The notes below the pieces were generated by a model, which made no database searches, was not told the DNA's origin, and worked only from the letters and a program-made list of their open reading frames with translations. DNA of 64,000 nt from Denitrovibrio sp. (lineage in GTDB: Bacteria > Chrysiogenota > Deferribacteres > Deferribacterales > Geovibrionaceae): contig PKTM01000026.1 of assembly GCA_002869145.1 (NCBI GenBank), positions 1 through 64,000 of the forward strand, given 5' to 3'. Shown in pieces: positions 14,251 to 24,232 of the stretch. The first letter of the stretch is position 1. Each line of letters opens with the position of its first letter. The translations under genes and the position numbers were made by a program.

Positions 14251-15369
14251 ATGATTATAGATGACACAACGCTAAGAGACGGCGAACAGACACCAGGTGT
14301 CGCTTTTACAAAAAAAGAGAAGATGACAATAGCAAAACATCTGGATGCTATCGGAGTGCAGGAGATCGAAGCTGGTATTCCGGTTATGGGTATCGCAGAA
14401 TCACGTATGTTCGAATCTATAATGGATATGGGACTTTCAGCTCGCATTATTGCCTGGAACAGGGCACTCATAGGTGATGTTCAAGCATCTGTATCAGCAG
14501 GAGCTAAAGCTATAGAAATATCTCTCCCTATGTCTGATGTGCAGATATACACCAAGCTTGGCAAAACAAGACAGTGGGTTCTTGATCAGGTAAAATCCGT
14601 GCTTGATTTCTGCTCTAATCACAATCTATATGTCTCTGTTGGCGGAGAGGATGCATCTAGAGCTGATTTTGATTTTTTATCTGAATATGTGAAAACAATC
14701 ACTGAACATGGAGCAGACAGGTTTCGGTTCTGTGACACAGTCGGCATACTCGACCCATTCAAAACATATGAACTAACAAAAAAGATAAGAGAAATTACAG
14801 ACATAGATATAGAAGTACATACCCACAACGACTTCGGTATGGCAACTGCAAACGCTATGGCAGCTATAAGAGCTGGTGCCACACATGTGAACACAACTGT
14901 TATAGGGCTTGGTGAACGTGCAGGGAATGCCCCCTTAGAGGAAGTTATTATGGCTTCCAGCCATGTCTACGGCAAATCGGATACTTATGACACCAAAAAC
15001 ATGCGGTCACTCTCTGAATATGTAGCAAAAGCATCCGGTAGAAAGCTGGATCCACAAAAACCTGTCATAGGTGAATTCATGTTCACACATGAATCTGGAA
15101 TACACACTGACGGAGTTATAAAAAATCCTAAAAACTATGAACCTTTTGACCCGGAAGAGCTGAACATGAAGAGAAATCTGGTTTTCGGCAACCAGTCAGG
15201 GATAGCTGTTTTGAAACATATTTTAGAGTCAGAAGGATTTGTGCTAGAGGATTACCAATTGAAGGGACTGCTTATAGAGGCAAAAAAACTCGCCCGCAAG
15301 AGAAAAAGCATACTGAGTAAAAAACAAATGATGGGACTTTACAGTAAATTTATGAACCTGCCGGCATAG
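14251..15369 (+). CDS. nifV: Homocitrate synthase NifV
   Basis: Condenses acetyl-CoA with 2-oxoglutarate to make homocitrate, the organic ligand of FeMo-co. The 372-residue protein begins MIIDDTTLRDGEQTPGVAFT, the DRDGEQ-type catalytic and metal-binding start of the DRE-TIM family. It continues with IEAGIPVMG, ISLPMSDVQI, the metal ligands VHTHNDFGMATANAM, TTVIGLGERAGNAPLEEV and the GEFMFTHESGIHTDG segment. The length and lack of a long regulatory domain favour NifV over 2-isopropylmalate synthase, and it has its own sigma-54 promoter divergent from nifB. Its 3' end overlaps by 20 bp the 3' end of the opposing nifX-associated gene. Confidence 0.95.
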   Translation: MIIDDTTLRDGEQTPGVAFTKKEKMTIAKHLDAIGVQEIEAGIPVMGIAESRMFESIMDMGLSARIIAWNRALIGDVQASVSAGAKAIEISLPMSDVQIYTKLGKTRQWVLDQVKSVLDFCSNHNLYVSVGGEDASRADFDFLSEYVKTITEHGADRFRFCDTVGILDPFKTYELTKKIREITDIDIEVHTHNDFGMATANAMAAIRAGATHVNTTVIGLGERAGNAPLEEVIMASSHVYGKSDTYDTKNMRSLSEYVAKASGRKLDPQKPVIGEFMFTHESGIHTDGVIKNPKNYEPFDPEELNMKRNLVFGNQSGIAVLKHILESEGFVLEDYQLKGLLIEAKKLARKRKSILSKKQMMGLYSKFMNLPA

Positions 15370-15772
15370 CAGATAACTTCTCCAAACATTTAGCGACTAA
15401 CTTTTCGCCCTCTTCCTCTATTTTACCAAGGTCTGCAAAACCGAATTTGTGTGCATTTCTGTGCACCTTTGAAACGAGAATAACATCCTCATAAACAACA
15501 AGAGCACGTCCAAAACCTTCAGAGTTGATATCCAGAACACATATTGCCATCTTTCCTGACTGCCACTCTGCGTTCTGGGCAACAGCCTCATAAAACAGCC
15601 GCATCTTCGCCTTTGTATCCTCGGGCATTCTGCCATAGACATCTATCTTTTTTTTGTCTTCCTTGGTAACAACAAAATGCCTTGAGATAATTGTATCGTC
15701 ATCAATTTTTTTCCAAACTCCGTAAGCATCGTGTGAGCGAATTTTTGCGTTCAGAGTCTCCATGAACCTCAT
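15350..15772 (-). CDS. NifX-associated nitrogen fixation protein (DUF269)
   Basis: The 140-residue protein has the DUF269 pattern found next to nifX in most diazotrophs: RSHDAYGVWKKIDDDTIIS, then a middle AICVLDINSEGFGRALVVYE and KVHRNAHKFGFADLGKIEEE. It closes the nifHDKTENX transcript, 7 bases after nifX. No catalytic motif is known; a role in handling FeMo-co precursors is assumed from conserved context. An alternative start is ATG 15763. Its 3' end overlaps that of nifV, so the two transcripts converge without room for a terminator between them. Confidence 0.9.
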   Translation of the reverse strand: MRFMETLNAKIRSHDAYGVWKKIDDDTIISRHFVVTKEDKKKIDVYGRMPEDTKAKMRLFYEAVAQNAEWQSGKMAICVLDINSEGFGRALVVYEDVILVSKVHRNAHKFGFADLGKIEEEGEKLVAKCLEKLSAMPAGS

Positions 15773-15779
15773 AAACCAC

Positions 15780-16151
15780 CTATGAAGTTTTCAGCATAGC
15801 TTTTTTCAGCCATGGCGCAGGACTGCCCGCCAGCGTCTCTTTCAGATTGTTTAGAACATCCTCTATTTCAACAGGGTCAGTAACTTTTACAGTGTGTATC
15901 TTGTTTTTTATCACGTGTGCCGCAGCTGGACCGCCTATCTCTGCAACATAAAGAATTGCACAGTCTTTAAGCGCCTGAGCCTTTGTTTCAGTGTCTACCT
16001 TGTGATCTTTTTCAGGGTCGATAGGGATAAACTCTCTAACCTCGGCCAGTGAGTATTCTTTGTCATCTATATCGAAGATAGCAACCTTATCAGCTCTTCC
16101 AAAGTGCTGGTTTACTGTTTTCATGTCTGTTGTACAAAATGCGATTTTCAT
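15780..16151 (-). CDS. nifX: Nitrogenase cofactor carrier NifX
   Basis: NifX belongs to the NifX/NafY/VnfX fold that binds FeMo-co precursors between NifB and NifEN. ATG 16151 is chosen because GGAG lies 6 bases before it, while the upstream ATG 16157 touches the ribosome site. This gives 123 residues: MKIAFCTTDMKTVNQHFGRA is the typical opening (DxxxVNQHFG), followed by DCAILYVAEIGGPAAAHVIK, the conserved GGPAAA stretch. It follows nifN by 11 bases and precedes the DUF269 gene. Confidence 0.92.
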   Translation of the reverse strand: MKIAFCTTDMKTVNQHFGRADKVAIFDIDDKEYSLAEVREFIPIDPEKDHKVDTETKAQALKDCAILYVAEIGGPAAAHVIKNKIHTVKVTDPVEIEDVLNNLKETLAGSPAPWLKKAMLKTS

Positions 16152-16162
16152 GGTCATCTCCT

Positions 16163-17479
16163 TTATATTCTGTGTGATTCTTCTATATCCAGTTCCAGAC
16201 AGATATTGCCCAGATCAAAAGTTAAATTCATTGCACCAATGTATCCTATAAAATTTCTATGGAAGTGCCCAAGCATATCTTTTATAGGGTAGCCCACTTT
16301 GTAAAGCGGAAGTCCTTTTCTTTTACAGATATTTAGTGCGTTTGAGTTTGAAAGAACAAAATCAGAATCTGAAAGATGTTCCTCCAAGTCCTCCATATCT
16401 CCGCAGATGATATGTTCTGCATTTAATTTTTCAAAATTACCCTCTTTAGCAGTGGTCACTACACTCTGAAGTTTTACCCCAAGCTCTTCTGAGATAAACC
16501 TCCCAAGAGAATATGCCAGGCTTGGTTCAGCCGCTATAGAACAGCTCTTTCCGCCAAAACTGAAGTGTGCATCCAGCATTGCATCAACAGCACGCTTTCG
16601 CTCTATCTGTACCCACTCAGGTACAGGCTCGCCTGTGTAATCTATTAGCCAGCTTATAAGCTCGTCAGTAGCCTTAACCCCTGTCAGTGTATCGAATTTT
16701 TTATATGGGATACTGCACTTTTCAAGAAGAACATCAGCAGCGCGCTCCATGCATGAACCTATTGCAATGGTAAAATCAGCACCACCGGCCTTAGCAATAC
16801 GCTCAAGCGGCGCACCCTCTTCCGGCAGCCCGTAATACCTTGTCACCTGACCGCCCATACTTGAGGCAAGGTCAGGCAGAACAAATGCTTCTATGTTAAA
16901 ATCAGCCATTAACCGTTTTAGCCAGTCTATGTCTGCAGCAGTCGAGTGCATGCCTGAAAGTATGTTCACTTGTTTTTTTGTATTATATTTCTTTACATTC
17001 AAACAACTCAGAGCAGTCTCTAAAAGCGCTGCAACCGCCTCCCCATAGCCCGTCTCCGCATCACCTTTAAAATCAGGCGTTGAAACAGGAACTATAACAA
17101 CGTCCCCATACTCAGGATATTTCTCTCTGAAACGTAAAATAGTTGCTTTTGTGTCATCACCTCTTGTCTCTGTCATCCCTGTTGTCACAAGGCCTATTAT
17201 TTTAGGGCTTTGTTTTTCAATTACGTTTTTTATCCCATCATGCAGGTTCGAATCATCACCCAGAATTGTCGCAATATCAAAAACCGCAGTGGACTGCATT
17301 GGTGTTACTTCTCTAAAATGCTGTGTGAGAAAGTTTTTTGTAAATGCCATACACCCTTGTGAACCGTGTACCAACGGCATACATGAATCAATCCCAAGAA
17401 ATGCTGTCACAGCGCCAAGCACCTGACTCTTCTTCAGAGGGTTTACGCTGAGGGGTTTATCTATTACCTTTACCATCAT
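16163..17479 (-). CDS. nifN: FeMo-cofactor scaffold subunit NifN
   Basis: NifN forms with NifE the scaffold on which the cofactor is matured. The 438-residue protein is a NifK homologue: KPLSVNPLKKSQVLGAVTAF, GIDSCMPLVHGSQGCMAFTK with its cluster cysteines, and LVTTGMTETRGDD. Its start ATG 17479 overlaps the nifE stop as ATGA, so the two are translationally coupled; ATG 17476 directly after is equally possible. It is shorter than NifK, as normal, and lacks an extended N terminus. Confidence 0.95.
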   Translation of the reverse strand: MMVKVIDKPLSVNPLKKSQVLGAVTAFLGIDSCMPLVHGSQGCMAFTKNFLTQHFREVTPMQSTAVFDIATILGDDSNLHDGIKNVIEKQSPKIIGLVTTGMTETRGDDTKATILRFREKYPEYGDVVIVPVSTPDFKGDAETGYGEAVAALLETALSCLNVKKYNTKKQVNILSGMHSTAADIDWLKRLMADFNIEAFVLPDLASSMGGQVTRYYGLPEEGAPLERIAKAGGADFTIAIGSCMERAADVLLEKCSIPYKKFDTLTGVKATDELISWLIDYTGEPVPEWVQIERKRAVDAMLDAHFSFGGKSCSIAAEPSLAYSLGRFISEELGVKLQSVVTTAKEGNFEKLNAEHIICGDMEDLEEHLSDSDFVLSNSNALNICKRKGLPLYKVGYPIKDMLGHFHRNFIGYIGAMNLTFDLGNICLELDIEESHRI

Positions 17480-18840
17480 GCTACCTCCCACGGGGCTTTA
17501 CTGTGTGCTACCTCAAATACCGGAGATTCCAAAGTATATGTAATATGTTTTGCAAGCTCCACCATCCCTTCGTACCCGGCATAAGCAAAAAGTCTCTCCT
17601 GATTTACGTCCAGAAAAGGAACCTGCCCCTTCATAGCTGTGTACATGTTTCTACCCCCAGCCAAAAGAAGACTTGCATTATGCTCTTTTAAGAGATTTAG
17701 GATTGTTTTCCCATCTCCTTTCGGCATAAGGGCAGATTCATCACCATCAAAATGTTCAAGGATACGCTCTATGTCTTCTTCGGTAGATTTTCTAGTGCTG
17801 GATTTTATGACTTCCATGCCAAGCTCTTCTAATTGATAAAGAACCGACCAGCTTTTCACTCCGCCGGTATAAACAAGCACTTTTTTATTTTTAAGTGCCG
17901 GCAGGTAAGGTTTAAGCTGCTTATAAGTCTCTTTCTCCATTTTGGAAGTATAGCTCTCAATATTTTTCTCCAGCTCTTTGCTTTCGAAAATCGAAGCTAT
18001 TTTAAGCAGAGTCTCTTTGATCTGTTTCATTCCGTAAAATGAACCTTCAATATAAGGTATGCCATGGGTCTCTTTCAGCTGACGAGCAATGTATATAAGC
18101 GCCCTGCTGCATATAACAACAGACGCTTTAGCCTTATCAGCGAAACAAAGCTCCTCATAAGCGGCGTTGCCTGTCATTTTGGAAAGTATATCTATCCCCA
18201 CTGCTTTAAAAATAGGCTCAACCTGCCAGAGCTCTCCGGCTATGTTGTATTCACCAATAAGGTTTATTGGGAATTTACCTATATCTTCTGGTTCTGCAGT
18301 ACCTACGACATGTTTGATGAGAGCTTCCCCTGCAAACTTGTTTCCGAGGTTCTTGCTGCCCGAAAATCCGGGGGAGTCGACCGGGATAACAGGCAGCTTA
18401 ACCTCACTGGAAGCCTCTTCGCACACTCTCTCTATATCTTCGCCAATCATAGAGGTAACACAAGTACTGTATACAAAAACCGCTTTTGGTTTATATTTCT
18501 CAGCTATATAGATTATTGATTCTTTTAGTTTTGATTCGGATCCCATGATGATATCCATTTCGGATATATCCGTAGTGAAACCGTATGTATGCATGTCCCC
18601 CACTGTGGAGCGGGTTCCCCGATTATTATAACTGTGACCGCAGCATGTGATAGGTCCGTGGATAAGATGCGCTGCATCTGCCACAGGAAGAAGTACGATC
18701 TGAGCACCGTCAAAGGCGCACCCTCCGGCTGTTGCACCGGGAGTAGGTTTTTTACATGCTTCTTTCTTCTGTTTTTCTGTTTTAGACTGGTTATGATCGC
18801 AGTCCGGTTCATTAACCAGTGCCTGTAGTCGTAATTTCAT
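17476..18840 (-). CDS. nifE: FeMo-cofactor scaffold subunit NifE
   Basis: The NifD-like half of the NifEN scaffold. Start ATG 18840 is chosen because GGGGAG lies 8 bases before it; this gives 454 residues beginning MKLRLQALVNEPDCDHNQSK. Recognisable segments are PGATAGGCAFDGAQIVLLP, HLIHGPITCCGHSYNNRG with P-cluster-type cysteines, STCVTSMIGEDIERV, and VYTGGVKSWSVL before the C-terminal domain. It precedes nifN with a 4-base overlap and follows nifT by about 80 bases. Confidence 0.95.
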   Translation of the reverse strand: MKLRLQALVNEPDCDHNQSKTEKQKKEACKKPTPGATAGGCAFDGAQIVLLPVADAAHLIHGPITCCGHSYNNRGTRSTVGDMHTYGFTTDISEMDIIMGSESKLKESIIYIAEKYKPKAVFVYSTCVTSMIGEDIERVCEEASSEVKLPVIPVDSPGFSGSKNLGNKFAGEALIKHVVGTAEPEDIGKFPINLIGEYNIAGELWQVEPIFKAVGIDILSKMTGNAAYEELCFADKAKASVVICSRALIYIARQLKETHGIPYIEGSFYGMKQIKETLLKIASIFESKELEKNIESYTSKMEKETYKQLKPYLPALKNKKVLVYTGGVKSWSVLYQLEELGMEVIKSSTRKSTEEDIERILEHFDGDESALMPKGDGKTILNLLKEHNASLLLAGGRNMYTAMKGQVPFLDVNQERLFAYAGYEGMVELAKHITYTLESPVFEVAHSKAPWEVA

Positions 18841-18921
18841 TGTAAGACTCCCCTTACAGTTCAAGTTGTGCGAAATACTCTGCAACTACTTCCAATTATT
18901 TTAATTAGACGCCCTCTGCTT

Positions 18922-19134
18922 TTACTCGCCCTTACTGACAATTGTTATGTTGAATGTCTGAGGTAGTGACGGTTCAGCTTCCAGTTCACTGAAATCCAGC
19001 ACCCAGCCATTGCTCATGGTAAAAATTCCGCCCCAGTCGTTTGTCTTTTCGACAGAGACAACTTCGAGTTCCATATCTTTTTTAGGGACGTATACAGTGT
19101 ATACGTCCCCTTTTTTATTTAACGTACATTTCAT
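18922..19134 (-). CDS. nifT: NifT/FixU family protein
   Basis: A 70-residue protein, MKCTLNKKGDVYTVYVPKKD, with the all-beta pattern of NifT: KDMELEVVSVE, WGGIFTMSNGWVLDFSE and a PQTFNITIVSKGE end. It starts 5 bases after nifK, the usual position in nifHDKT operons. NifT is conserved but dispensable in the species tested, and its function is not settled. Size, sequence and position agree. Confidence 0.9.
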   Translation of the reverse strand: MKCTLNKKGDVYTVYVPKKDMELEVVSVEKTNDWGGIFTMSNGWVLDFSELEAEPSLPQTFNITIVSKGE

Positions 19135-19139
19135 TCAGA

Positions 19140-20651
19140 TTACCTCAGCAGGTCGTAGCTTGGGCCATCCTTTGTTTTGTCGTCCATGTCATCGAGTATC
19201 TCATTGACTATCCATGTGAGGATCTGAACGCCGCCTTTATATCCCAGTGTCGGATACCTGTGGAGGTGGTGTCTGTCCTGAAGAGGGAAGCCTATACGGA
19301 TGAGCGGTGTTCCAGTATCACGCTCAAGGTATTTGCCGTAAGAGTTACCTATTATGTAGTCCACTGGCTCAGTGAAAAGTAGTGAACGGAAATGCCACAT
19401 GTCTTTTTGAGGGTAAGCTGTACCGCCTTTTCCATACTCTGTGCTTTGCAGAAGTGCGTTACACTCTTTCTCCCATGTCTTGTTGCCGTTTGTAACAAGA
19501 ACATGTACCGGCTCGCCGCCGAGTTCTGTTACAAATCTTGTAAGTGCAAGTGAGAAGTCAGGGTCTGCATTAATACCGAAAGTCTTCCCGTGTATCCAGT
19601 AATAAGAATCGCCAATTGCATCCAGAAGCTGACCACGCTCTGTTTCAAGCTCCGCAGGTACAGGCTTTCCAGTAAGTTCGGATATTGCCATCATAAGTTC
19701 GTCAGTACCTTCGATACCATAAGGGCTTACAACTTTTACATCCTGCCCCCAGCCTTCTAGAACCTCTTTGGTTTTTATAAGCGAGTATTTCTGCATAAGG
19801 ATTGCGCCTTTTGCATTAGGTGCATCTTTAACATCAGCAAGCGGTGTTCCGCCGCGATACATTTTGTATTCGCCGTCTGTAGGCGAGTTAAGAGTTTCTG
19901 AAGGATCACTCAAAAGGTTGATCTCAGCTCCGAAAAGTTTGAATATACGCTTGATTTCGTTGAAGTTTTCTATGTAGGTGTCAAAACCCATAATAACGTT
20001 TATCTTATCGTTTTTCTCTTCTTTCTTCTCCCCCATCTGGGTAAGGATAGCAGCCATCATAGCATCGTAGCCCACGACATGTGACCCGACAAAAGAAGGT
20101 GTGTGAGCATATGTCACAGGGAAATCTTTCGGAATGTAGTCTTCCTCTTTAGCATTTTTTACGAAGTTGTTAAGGTCATCACCAATAACCTCTGCCATGC
20201 AGGAAGTCACTATAGCGATCATCTCTGGCTTAAAAAGCTCATAAGTGTTCTGAAGACCTAGGTAAAGGGCGTTGTGCCCACCGAAAACCGCAGCATCTTC
20301 TGTCATCGCATCACATGAACCTGGGAAAGGCTCACGGAAGTGACGCATGAAGTGTGAACGGAAATACGATGCGCAGCCCTGGGAACCATGCACAAAAGGC
20401 ATTGTCTTTTCAAAACCTATGGCAGCGTAAAAACCGCCCAGCGGCTGACAGGATTTAAGAGGGTTAACAACTAAGTCCTTCCTTTCGAAATTAATCTTCT
20501 TATACTCTTCGGTCTTTGTCCATTCGAGTATCTCAGCAACTTTTTCTGCTGATTCACCGTTTTCGTACTGCTTCTTGTTTTCAAACAGGTCTATGTAGTC
20601 CTGACGTTTGAAAAGATTTATGTGGTCATTTATTTTAAGTTTATCGCTCAT
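19140..20651 (-). CDS. nifK: Nitrogenase MoFe protein beta chain
   Basis: NifK pairs with NifD in the alpha2beta2 MoFe protein and shares the P-cluster. The 503-residue protein has the long N-terminal region of Mo-type NifK, then NPLKSCQPLGGFYAAIGFE, MPFVHGSQGCASYFRSHFMR (P-cluster cysteines), VTSCMAEVIGDDLNNF, and a C-terminal GNSYGKYLERDTGTPLIRIG block. It follows nifD by 15 bases, with nifT next. Residues needed for the P-cluster are all present. Confidence 0.97.
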   Translation of the reverse strand: MSDKLKINDHINLFKRQDYIDLFENKKQYENGESAEKVAEILEWTKTEEYKKINFERKDLVVNPLKSCQPLGGFYAAIGFEKTMPFVHGSQGCASYFRSHFMRHFREPFPGSCDAMTEDAAVFGGHNALYLGLQNTYELFKPEMIAIVTSCMAEVIGDDLNNFVKNAKEEDYIPKDFPVTYAHTPSFVGSHVVGYDAMMAAILTQMGEKKEEKNDKINVIMGFDTYIENFNEIKRIFKLFGAEINLLSDPSETLNSPTDGEYKMYRGGTPLADVKDAPNAKGAILMQKYSLIKTKEVLEGWGQDVKVVSPYGIEGTDELMMAISELTGKPVPAELETERGQLLDAIGDSYYWIHGKTFGINADPDFSLALTRFVTELGGEPVHVLVTNGNKTWEKECNALLQSTEYGKGGTAYPQKDMWHFRSLLFTEPVDYIIGNSYGKYLERDTGTPLIRIGFPLQDRHHLHRYPTLGYKGGVQILTWIVNEILDDMDDKTKDGPSYDLLR

Positions 20652-20666
20652 TTTACTAACTCCCTA

Positions 20667-22109
20667 TTATTTCCACGGTGGTGTGAGTTTTTTCCAGACC
20701 GGACCGTTCACAGCCATGTCCATGTCTCTTGCAAATACCGCAAAGCCGTCAAGACCGTGGTATGGACCACTGTAGTCCCAAGAGTGCATCTGACGGAAAG
20801 GAATACCGGATTTTTGTGTGGAATACTTCTCTTTGATACCTGAACCGACTAAATCCGGTTTAAAGTTATCAAGGAGCTTCTCCATTTCGTATTCGTTCAT
20901 GTCGTCTACTATAAATGTTGTGTTCTCAACATATTCCAGTGTTCTGGTGTAGTCGTCATTGTGTGCGAATTCGTAGCCGGATATAGTTACTTCTACACCG
21001 AGGTCACGGAAAGCAGGTATTGTGTGACGAGGTCTCAGACCACCCACAAAAAGCATACAGCTTTTGCCTTCCATTCTTGGCTTGAACTTCTCTACGATCA
21101 TCTTGAAAGCCGGCTCGTATTTCTCTTTTATGATTTTTTCTGTCTTCTCTTTAATCTTGTCATCAAACATATCAGCGATCTTTCTCATAGATTTTACAAT
21201 CTGAGTAGGGCCGAAAAAGTTAAACTCTACCCAAGGTATACCGTGTTTCTCTTCCAGATATCTTGAGATATAGTTCATAGAACGGTAGCAGTGGATAAGT
21301 ATCACTTTCGCTTTTGATGTGTTGGCTATTTCACTCATTGTAGCGTCACCTGTTGACTGAGCCACAACGTTAAGCCCCATATCCTCAAGAATAAGACGTG
21401 ACGACCATGCATCACCGCCGATGTTATAATCACCGATGAGCGCTATGTTGTAAGGACTGTCCTCTATAGGAGCACCATGAAGGTCTTTCTCATAAACCCA
21501 GTCTCTCAGTGAGTCGTTTGCAATGTGGTGACCAAGTGACTGTGAAACTCCTCTGAAACCCTCACAACGGCAAGGTATTACAGGTTTTTCAATAGCCTTT
21601 GAGCTCTGTCTTGCAACAGCCTCGATGTCGTCACCGATAAGCCCGATTGGGCACTCAGAAAGAACTGAAACACCCTTATTAAGAGGAAAAAGCGTGTTAG
21701 CTTCCTCTATCATGTTTGTAAGTTTTTTGTCACCGCCGAAAACAATGTCTTTCTCCTGAAAGTCAGATGTGATCTGCATATTTACAAAATTGTCAACGCC
21801 GCCAGTACCGTTAGCAAAGTTACGTCTGGCTGACCATGAGTACTGTCCGCAGCCAACAGGGCCGTGTGAGATGTGTATCATGTCCTTTATCGGACCGAAA
21901 ACCACACCTTTTGCTCCAGCATAGGCACATCCTCTCATGGACATAACCCCGGGGCGTATCTTTCTGTTAGCTACTATTCCGCATTTTTCAGTATCAGCAG
22001 AAACAACTTCCAGTTTCTTTTTGCGGTCTTTTTTGGTTTTATCATTATACCCGTCGAGGATCTCTTCCATCACTTGGGTGCCGTGTTCATGTACATTTTT
22101 CTTTGGCAT
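20667..22109 (-). CDS. nifD: Nitrogenase MoFe protein alpha chain
   Basis: NifD holds FeMo-co, where N2 is reduced. The 480-residue protein includes [37 protein letters not shown] and [20 protein letters not shown], which provide the P-cluster cysteines. The FeMo-co cysteine lies in the [12 protein letters not shown] to [20 protein letters not shown] region, and the homocitrate and cofactor His in [12 protein letters not shown] near the C terminus. It follows nifH by 28 bases with no nifI (glnB-like) genes between, so the cluster is of the bacterial Mo type. It is intact. Confidence 0.97.
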   Translation of the reverse strand: MPKKNVHEHGTQVMEEILDGYNDKTKKDRKKKLEVVSADTEKCGIVANRKIRPGVMSMRGCAYAGAKGVVFGPIKDMIHISHGPVGCGQYSWSARRNFANGTGGVDNFVNMQITSDFQEKDIVFGGDKKLTNMIEEANTLFPLNKGVSVLSECPIGLIGDDIEAVARQSSKAIEKPVIPCRCEGFRGVSQSLGHHIANDSLRDWVYEKDLHGAPIEDSPYNIALIGDYNIGGDAWSSRLILEDMGLNVVAQSTGDATMSEIANTSKAKVILIHCYRSMNYISRYLEEKHGIPWVEFNFFGPTQIVKSMRKIADMFDDKIKEKTEKIIKEKYEPAFKMIVEKFKPRMEGKSCMLFVGGLRPRHTIPAFRDLGVEVTISGYEFAHNDDYTRTLEYVENTTFIVDDMNEYEMEKLLDNFKPDLVGSGIKEKYSTQKSGIPFRQMHSWDYSGPYHGLDGFAVFARDMDMAVNGPVWKKLTPPWK

Positions 22110-22137
22110 GTTATTACCTCTGTTTAATTATTTACTC

Positions 22138-23031
<894 letters not shown>

Positions 23032-23048
23032 TTAGATAGCTCTCTATT

Positions 23049-23064
23049 AACAAGTATCGTGCCA
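23049..23064 (-). promoter_or_regulatory. Sigma-54 promoter of nifH
   Basis: On the minus strand TGGCACGATACTTGTT matches the consensus except that the -12 GC reads GT. It lies 39 bases upstream of the nifH start. Confidence 0.75.
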
Positions 23065-23139
23065 ATTTGTAAGTTATTGATAGTAAAAGATTGTAACGTT
23101 TCTTTGTAAGGTTTTGTAGTGTGTATGATATGTGACAAT

Positions 23140-23155
23140 TGTAATGTTACAGACA
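23140..23155. promoter_or_regulatory. NifA upstream activator site (nifH)
   Basis: TGT-AATGTTACAG-ACA fits TGT-N10-ACA and lies about 75 bases upstream of the nifH -24 element, a normal distance for activator looping. Nearby TTGTAA repeats (23069, 23090, 23104) may add weaker sites. Confidence 0.6.
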
Positions 23156-23276
23156 TAAAAACATTTGGAAATTAAGATCAGATTATATCCTTTAAAGCTA
23201 TCTCAATGTTTATTATACATCTTGCTTAGTTATATTTGTAGAAGTAGTGTTTAATTAATAGATTATGGAGGTTACT

Positions 23277-23507
23277 ATGGGAAGAGATAAACAGAAAGAT
23301 GACAAGCATTTTAATTGTTCTCAGGAACACGAATTTCAGTATGTAGCAAACCTATATAGTGACTATAATAAAGTTTATGACTATTTAAAAGAAAAATGTA
23401 AAAATGGGCAAATTAAGAACTCTACTCATTTAGAAGTTTATAATATGATCAAAGAAGATTTAAAATTTGCTATACCGATAATAAGCTTCAAAAGCTTTAT
23501 TGGATAA
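23277..23507 (+). CDS. Small hypothetical protein between nifH and higBA
   Basis: A 76-residue protein starting at ATG 23277 with GGAGG at 23267-23271. It begins MGRDKQKDDKHFNCSQEHEF and is hydrophilic and aromatic-rich (EHEFQYVANLYSDYNKVYDY), with one or two amphipathic helices and no signal peptide. The codon use is more AT-rich than in the nif genes. I recognise no family. A good ribosome site and coding-like composition support it as real. It lies on the opposite strand from both neighbours. Confidence 0.6.
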   Translation: MGRDKQKDDKHFNCSQEHEFQYVANLYSDYNKVYDYLKEKCKNGQIKNSTHLEVYNMIKEDLKFAIPIISFKSFIG

Positions 23508-23508
23508 T

Positions 23509-23820
23509 TCAACCGGCAATTGATTTTATTATCTCAAGGTTAGTCTTCTGCCTTGCCACCCAGAGGTCATAAGCCTGCTGCATGTTCAGCCAGAACTGAG
23601 GAGACTGGTTAAAAAGTTTTCCAAGTTTAAGAGCCATCTCAGGCGTTACTGCTCTGTGCTTATTACAGATAAGGTTTATGGTGCGGGTAGACACACCTAT
23701 GCTCTCTGCCACCTTACCCTGTGTCAAACCCGAAAGCTCGTCTATTATCTCTGCTAACATCTCGCCCGGGTGCTCCGGTTCATATTGTGGTATTTCATTT
23801 ATGTCTCTTAAAATGCTCAT
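23509..23820 (-). CDS. higA: HigA-type antitoxin
   Basis: A 103-residue helix-turn-helix protein of the HigA (VapI/XRE) family, beginning MSILRDINEIPQYEPEHPGE. The HPGEMLAEIIDE entry, LTQGKVAESIGVSTRTINLI recognition region and a FNQSPQFWLNMQQAYDLW segment are characteristic. ATG 23820 follows GAGGGG; an in-frame ATG at 23844 would overlap the toxin gene. It neutralises the toxin encoded immediately upstream and should repress the pair by binding the two palindromes at 24122-24171. Confidence 0.92.
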   Translation of the reverse strand: MSILRDINEIPQYEPEHPGEMLAEIIDELSGLTQGKVAESIGVSTRTINLICNKHRAVTPEMALKLGKLFNQSPQFWLNMQQAYDLWVARQKTNLEIIKSIAG

Positions 23821-23830
23821 ATTACCCCTC

Positions 23831-24112
23831 TTAGTGGTAGTCAACTACGCCAACGTCTTCCGCATTACCATCAGCCCATCTGAAAATAATGCGAAACTGG
23901 TTGTTAATGCTGACACTCCAGAAGCCATCCAAATCACCAGACAGCTTATGAAGCCTGTTGCTAGGCGGCATGTAAAGAGACTCTACATCGTCAGTCTTAT
24001 CAATACGCCCTAACAGCTTCTTTGCTCTCTCAATAATAGATGGTGAAAACTTTCTGCTTTTACCAGTCAGAAAGAGCTGTTTAGTCTCTTTATCCTTGAA
24101 TGACTTAATCAT
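23831..24112 (-). CDS. higB: HigB-type mRNA-cleaving toxin
   Basis: A 93-residue RelE-superfamily toxin, beginning MIKSFKDKETKQLFLTGKSR, with LHKLSGDLDGFWSVSINNQF and RIIFRW as the catalytic and ribosome-binding core, ending VGVVDYH. The toxin-first order and 10-bp gap to the antitoxin are typical of higBA. The ATG at 24112 is 10 bases from the nearer operator. It is a ribosome-dependent mRNA interferase by family knowledge. The cassette sits inside the nif island and may stabilise it. Confidence 0.92.
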   Translation of the reverse strand: MIKSFKDKETKQLFLTGKSRKFSPSIIERAKKLLGRIDKTDDVESLYMPPSNRLHKLSGDLDGFWSVSINNQFRIIFRWADGNAEDVGVVDYH

Positions 24113-24121
24113 CACTAAGTA

Positions 24122-24171
24122 TATGAACCCTCAGTTCATATGTCAATGATTTTATGAACCCGAAGTTCATA
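24122..24171. promoter_or_regulatory. Double palindromic operator of higBA
   Basis: TATGAAC-N5-GTTCATA occurs twice, at 24122-24140 (spacer CCTCA) and 24153-24171 (spacer CCGAA). Centres are 31 bp apart, about three helical turns. The perfect 7-bp arms and conserved spacing directly upstream of the toxin start mark these as the sites bound by HigA. Confidence 0.85.
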
Positions 24172-24180
24172 TCATTGCTC

Positions 24181-24207
24181 AAAAAAAGGGGCAGACTAAC
24201 CTGCCCC
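24181..24207 (-). terminator. Terminator of draG-macro transcript
   Basis: GGGGCAG (24188-24194) pairs with CTGCCCC (24201-24207). Seven A at 24181-24187 give a U run on the minus strand, so this ends the draG-macro transcript 26 bases after the macro stop codon. Confidence 0.8.
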
Positions 24208-24232
24208 CTGTTTTATCAAAAATAATATGTAA

